A stretch of 10,044 nt of DNA from an uncultured Alphaproteobacteria bacterium (GTDB lineage: Bacteria > Pseudomonadota > Alphaproteobacteria > GCA-2731375). The DNA is taken from positions 1 through 10,044 of the forward strand of contig CAJWZI010000029.1 in the NCBI GenBank assembly GCA_913049615.1, written 5' to 3'. Each line of letters starts with the position of its first letter. Within the stretch, counting starts at the first letter, position 1. Shown here in pieces: positions 7,536-10,044 of the stretch. The notes under the pieces were generated by a model. The model ran no database searches. It was not told where the DNA came from and was given only the letters and a program-made list of their open reading frames with translations. A program made the translations under genes and the position numbers.

Positions 7536-8388
7536 GGAGGAATTCACCGCCGAAATCTTGACTGTCGGCTGCGTGATCGTGCAAGCCATGTTCATGCAGT
7601 TCCGAAAGGGCTACCACCCCACCGTCAGTATCGTGGCCATGGTCATGATGATGATGATACAACGCTAGTTGGTCCGCCACGGTCGCTCCAAACAGAGCTC
7701 GAAACTCTGGCTCGCCGACGATACTTTCCGGGCGCCCTGTGCAACAGACGTGATGATTTAGGCAAACAACACGGTCCGTCGCAGCCATGACTACGTGCAG
7801 ATCGTGGGAAATCAGCAGTATACCGCAATCATAAGAATCTCGGATATTTTCAATGAGTTGATAAAGTTGTGCCTGCCCTGCCACATCGACACCACTCATG
7901 GGTTCATCCAGGACCAACAAATCGGGTCGGCGTAGCAGCGCGCGCGCCAACATAGCCCGATGCAATTCACCACCTGAGAGCCGCGCCATGGGGCTTTGCA
8001 AACGGCCTGACAAGCCGACCTCCGATACAACAGCGGATAATTCTGCACCATCGCCCACTCCACCCAAAGTTAGAAACCGGCGCAATGTTATAGGCATAGC
8101 CGAATCAATCGCCATCGACTGTGGTACGTAACCATGGCGCAGATGTTCTGCCCGCCAGACCCGACCACTGTCCGGTCGCAACAGTCCCAAAAGAATTTTT
8201 GCTAATGTCGACTTCCCTGACCCATTCAGGCCAATTAAGGTAACGATCTCACCCCTATTCAAAGTTATATCGACGCCGTCCAAGATCTGTCGTCTAGCAA
8301 ACGACACGCTAACTCCCTCGGCAACTACTAGGCGAGCTTGGTCCGGACCTTCGCTGCTCGGATCATGTGGGTGGGTCTCAAATTTCAT
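7528..8388 (-). CDS. znuC: Zinc ABC transporter ATP-binding protein ZnuC with histidine-rich C-terminus
   Basis: A 286-residue ABC ATPase. Walker A is GLNGSGKST (53-61), the Q-loop glutamine is Q90, the signature is LSGGE (137-141), Walker B is LLVLDEP (157-163) and the switch histidine is H195 in SHD. After the nucleotide-binding domain, the tail (about 245-272) contains YHHHHDHGHD and ELHEHGLHDH, with HHVCC at 212-216. Such tails occur in zinc importer ATPases and are thought to bind zinc. The protein would power zinc import through ZnuB with a periplasmic ZnuA that is not in this window. ATG 8388 is the only start that keeps the first beta strand (VVAEGVSVSF); GTG at codon 28 has a good upstream GAGGGAG but would remove it. 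No Shine-Dalgarno sequence precedes ATG 8388, and a palindromic Zur-box-like site lies directly against it. Confidence 0.91.
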   Translation of the reverse strand: MKFETHPHDPSSEGPDQARLVVAEGVSVSFARRQILDGVDITLNRGEIVTLIGLNGSGKSTLAKILLGLLRPDSGRVWRAEHLRHGYVPQSMAIDSAMPITLRRFLTLGGVGDGAELSAVVSEVGLSGRLQSPMARLSGGELHRAMLARALLRRPDLLVLDEPMSGVDVAGQAQLYQLIENIRDSYDCGILLISHDLHVVMAATDRVVCLNHHVCCTGRPESIVGEPEFRALFGATVADQLALYHHHHDHGHDTDGGVVALSELHEHGLHDHAADSQDFGGEFLHD

Positions 8389-8407
8389 AATGTTATGTTA
8401 TATCATT
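8389..8407. promoter_or_regulatory. Probable Zur operator overlapping the znuC promoter and start
   Basis: AATGTTATGTTATATCATT is an imperfect 19-base palindrome of the form AATG-n-TAT-nnn-ATA-n-CATT (seven matched pairs, centre 8398). It is AT-rich and resembles the ATGTTATnnnATAACAT-like boxes recognised by alphaproteobacterial Zur. It precedes znuC and the operon encodes Zur, so autoregulation by zinc is the simplest reading. On the - strand it also contains TATAAC (8402 to 8397), a good -10 hexamer that would start transcription about where the ATG begins. Bound Zur would block RNA polymerase. Confidence 0.7.
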
Positions 8408-8414
8408 AGAAAAT

Positions 8415-8430
8415 GAATTGAAATCAATTC
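8415..8430. repeat. Short perfect inverted repeat in the znuC upstream region
   Basis: GAATTGA (8415-8421) and TCAATTC (8424-8430) are exact reverse complements around AA. The outer bases AAT...GTT extend the symmetry imperfectly. It lies eight bases beyond the Zur-like palindrome, where the -35 region of the znuC promoter would fall. It may be a second operator, or simply the promoter's upstream AT-rich sequence. The two-base centre makes an RNA hairpin unlikely. Confidence 0.45.
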
Positions 8431-8504
8431 GTTGCCTATACCCTGGTTGGTAAGCGAAACATCTTCCTAAATTTGGTGAAGGGGAAAATTAGGTGCGCTC
8501 TATT

Positions 8505-8846
8505 CTAGTGATCCGACCGGTGGATAATTGTATCTCGTAGACCGGTATCGTATTCTAACCCGGCCACCGTCAATATTAACGCATCTGGATAACTACTTAA
8601 TATCATTGTCTTACGGTGCAAGGCTCGCCAGACACTTTCATTTTTGAGGCCCGTGGCATCCGATGCGTGTACCACGCCATTACCGATGTGAAAATGGTCC
8701 CCATGTGGCTGCGGAATGGACGAAACGAGGAAACTGCCGTCACCTTGTGCCGTCGACGTTGTTGGCGAGTGGGTTAGCTCCTGAAGCAAAGTCAAGGTCT
8801 TCAATTGCAACTTGTTTAGACGCAGGGGGTTTTTCTTCGGGGACAT
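8505..8846 (-). CDS. Conserved hypothetical protein with an HGDHFH motif
   Basis: A 113-residue protein without signal peptide or membrane segment. It opens with a basic NPLRLNKLQLKTLTLLQEL helix, has a histidine cluster PHGDHFHIG (47-55) that could bind a metal ion, then SDATGLKNESVWRALHRK (62-79), a region resembling a short winged-helix or helical element, and ends YDTGLRDTIIHRSDH. I have the impression that similar short proteins occur in other alphaproteobacteria, but I cannot name a family or function. ATG 8846 is preceded by GGAGAGG with a short spacer, a convincing ribosome-binding site, and the stop is TAG at 8505-8507. It lies 116 bases upstream of znuC on the same strand, so a zinc-related role is an attractive inference. 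The Zur-like box between the two genes suggests that znuC has its own promoter. Confidence 0.72.
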   Translation of the reverse strand: MSPKKNPLRLNKLQLKTLTLLQELTHSPTTSTAQGDGSFLVSSIPQPHGDHFHIGNGVVHASDATGLKNESVWRALHRKTMILSSYPDALILTVAGLEYDTGLRDTIIHRSDH

Positions 8847-9155
8847 GGTCCTCTCCTATCTCTCCTGCATAGGCATCAAATTTTTCCTTAGCAAGGTTTT
8901 GTTAAAGATTGCCAACAAAGTTTAATGCCATGAATTCCAACTCACCTGAAAGTACCGGACTAGGATTCTGTGACAGATAGGTATGACCTTGTCTGGTAAG
9001 TATTTGATAACATGGGAAATAAGACTGGTCTGCGCATGTTCTAGTAAGCAAACTTTACTAGTTCTTTTACTTTGTCTCACGCCCAACCGTTGACCGCGGA
9101 ATTCTCTCGGCCTAGCTTTCGCACCTGAGCTTGGGTCGGGTGTAATAGGAATTCC
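8847..9155. other. Divergent intergenic region between the HGDHFH gene and selA
   Basis: About 309 bases with no plausible coding frame. It is AT-rich from 8870 to 9070 and must carry the promoters of two divergent genes. Visible structure includes the hairpin-like repeat at 9041-9061 and the long inverted repeat around the selA start (9081-9171). A candidate selA promoter is TTGACC (9090-9095), 17 bases, TAGCTT (9113-9118), with a weak -10. No RNA gene is recognised. Confidence 0.6.
9041..9061 (+). repeat. Hairpin-forming inverted repeat followed by a T-rich stretch
   Basis: CTAGTAAG (9041-9048) can pair with CTTTACTAG (9053-9061) with one bulged T and a CAAA loop; the outer seven bases CTAGTAA/TTACTAG pair exactly. 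It is followed on the + strand by TTCTTTTACTTTG, which gives a weak terminator-like or attenuator-like appearance. No + strand gene lies upstream to be terminated, so it may be an operator or a leader structure of selA. Confidence 0.4.
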
Positions 9156-9171
9156 ATGTCAACCGTTGGGC
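9081..9171 (+). promoter_or_regulatory. Long interrupted inverted repeat enclosing the selA ribosome-binding site and start codon
   Basis: GCCCAACCGTTGAC (9081-9094) matches the reverse complement of GTCAACCGTTGGGC (9158-9171) at 13 of 14 positions. Inside it, GGAATTC (9098-9104) pairs exactly with GAATTCC (9149-9155), separated from the outer arms by three and two unpaired bases. The loop is 9105-9148. If transcribed as a whole, this stem would bury most of the AGGA at 9147-9150 and the ATG at 9156-9158. Each outer arm also contains the same 9-base pseudo-palindrome CAACCGTTG (9084-9092 and 9160-9168), so a pair of protein-binding sites is an alternative. Confidence 0.5.
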
Positions 9172-10044
9172 AAAATCGACGGATCGCGGACAACGCGATC
9201 CCCTCCCTGGACAAACTGCTCCGCCATGAGATACTGGCACAATTGATTGAAAGGCATGGCAGATCATTGGTCGTTGAAGAATCCCGTGCCGAGCTCGACC
9301 ATCAACGGGCGCTTATCCTCCAAGGAAAAATTGACACCACAAATACCGAGCACCTAACCCAACGCATAGAAGCTAGAGTAGGTGCCACTTTGCAGATGTC
9401 CCTGCAACCAGTCTTTAATCTGACTGGTACTGTTCTGCACACTAATCTGGGTCGGGCGCCGCTAGCCGAGGAAGCCATAGAGGCCATGACTGCCGTGGCG
9501 CGCGGCAGCGCCAACCTAGAATTCGACCTTTTGAAAGGCAAACGCGGAGATCGGGATGACCATGTCGAGGATTGGCTATGCCGATTGACGGGAGCAGAGG
9601 CCGCCACGGTTGTCAATAACAACGCCGCTGCTGTTCTATTGATGCTGAATACCCTGGCCAATCGCAAGGAAGTGCCGGTCTCACGCGGCGAATTAATTGA
9701 AATCGGCGGTTCCTTTCGCATGCCTGAAATCATGCGCCGAGCCGGCTGCCGATTAGTGGAAGTGGGCACCACCAACCGTACCCATTTGAGCGATTTCGCC
9801 GGGTCAATTTCTCAACGTACAGGCACCTTGCTGAAAGTTCACACCTCAAACTACGTTGTGCAGGGCTTCACAGCAGACGTAGCGGACGGTGCCCTAGCCA
9901 AACTGGCCCGTGACCATAATTTGCCCTATATCGTCGATCTGGGCAGCGGCGCACTGATAAACATGGAGGTCCTCGGCCTGCCCCACGAAACCACCGTGCA
10001 GGAAACATTGGCTAATGGCGCCGATCTGGTCAGCTTTTCCGGAG
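9156..10044 (+). CDS. selA: L-seryl-tRNA(Sec) selenium transferase SelA (N-terminal part, cut by the window end)
   Basis: An open frame of 296 codons runs to the window edge; complete SelA proteins have roughly 460-470 residues. The N-terminal domain includes IPSLDKLLRHE (15-25), and the fold-type-I PLP domain follows with NLTGTVLHTNLGRAPL (88-103), VVNNNAAAVLLML (152-164), SRGELIEIGGSFRMPEIM (176-193), EVGTTNRTH (202-210) and YIVDLGSG (258-265). The frame stops at FSG, just before the expected DKLLGGPQ motif that carries the PLP-binding lysine. The enzyme is a cytoplasmic decamer that converts seryl-tRNA(Sec) to selenocysteyl-tRNA(Sec) using selenophosphate, so the organism probably encodes selenoproteins; selB often follows. 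The start ATG 9156 has AGGA five bases upstream (9147-9150) and fits the family N-terminus. It is transcribed divergently from the HGDHFH gene. Confidence 0.95.
   Translation, partial: MSTVGQNRRIADNAIPSLDKLLRHEILAQLIERHGRSLVVEESRAELDHQRALILQGKIDTTNTEHLTQRIEARVGATLQMSLQPVFNLTGTVLHTNLGRAPLAEEAIEAMTAVARGSANLEFDLLKGKRGDRDDHVEDWLCRLTGAEAATVVNNNAAAVLLMLNTLANRKEVPVSRGELIEIGGSFRMPEIMRRAGCRLVEVGTTNRTHLSDFAGSISQRTGTLLKVHTSNYVVQGFTADVADGALAKLARDHNLPYIVDLGSGALINMEVLGLPHETTVQETLANGADLVSFSG

Noticed and set aside
7643..7668. Repeated CAT/ATG triplets as a simple-sequence repeat
   Set aside because: They encode the histidine-rich tail of ZnuC and are explained by coding.
9001..9021. TATTTGATAACATGGGAAATA as a second Zur box
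   Set aside because: Only the outer five bases and a half-site-like ATAACAT match; the symmetry is too poor.
9302..9775. 157-codon open frame on the - strand at the right end
   Set aside because: It is the shadow of selA, whose conserved motifs run through the same stretch on the + strand.
1..10044. CRISPR arrays, insertion sequences, tRNA or rRNA genes
   Set aside because: No regularly spaced direct repeats, transposase motifs, terminal repeats or recognisable structural RNA sequences were found by reading the window.

Overview
This window looks like part of an alphaproteobacterial chromosome, possibly from a Rhodospirillales-type or marine lineage. The clues are a znuC-znuB-zur zinc operon with zur as its last zinc gene, a compact HGDHFH-motif protein next to it, moderate GC content and Shine-Dalgarno starts. 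No taxonomic marker is present, so the assignment is an inference.

Left part, + strand. The window opens with the last 37 codons of a hydrophobic protein of unknown identity (ends at 116). A gap of about 240 bases with no clear feature follows. Next comes a RidA-family gene (356-748), then a three-gene operon at 831-4623 whose products closely match the gamma, alpha and beta subunits of 4-hydroxybenzoyl-CoA reductase (hcrC, hcrA, hcrB). This molybdenum-flavin-iron-sulfur enzyme removes the para-hydroxyl group from 4-hydroxybenzoyl-CoA to give benzoyl-CoA. The beta subunit keeps the four-cysteine loop that separates this enzyme from ordinary xanthine-oxidase relatives. A nearly perfect 31-base palindrome (767-797) overlaps the likely hcr promoter and is a strong operator candidate. 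No CoA ligase, ring reductase, ferredoxin or regulator gene is visible here.

Middle part, - strand (read right to left). A small HGDHFH protein (8846-8505) is followed by znuC, znuB and zur, which encode the ATPase, permease and zinc-sensing repressor of a zinc ABC importer. A sulfotransferase starts 13 bases after zur, and a secreted DUF192 protein lies further down. A palindrome resembling a Zur box sits directly against the znuC start codon, which has no Shine-Dalgarno sequence. znuA, the periplasmic zinc-binding gene, is not in the window. The hcr operon and the DUF192 gene converge across 4624-4811, where no convincing terminator is seen.

Right part, + strand. selA (L-seryl-tRNA(Sec) selenium transferase) starts at 9156 and runs off the window just before its PLP lysine, so the organism probably makes selenoproteins. 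Its ribosome-binding site and start codon lie inside one strand of a long interrupted inverted repeat (9081-9104 with 9149-9171). That repeat may be a translational control element or an operator pair.
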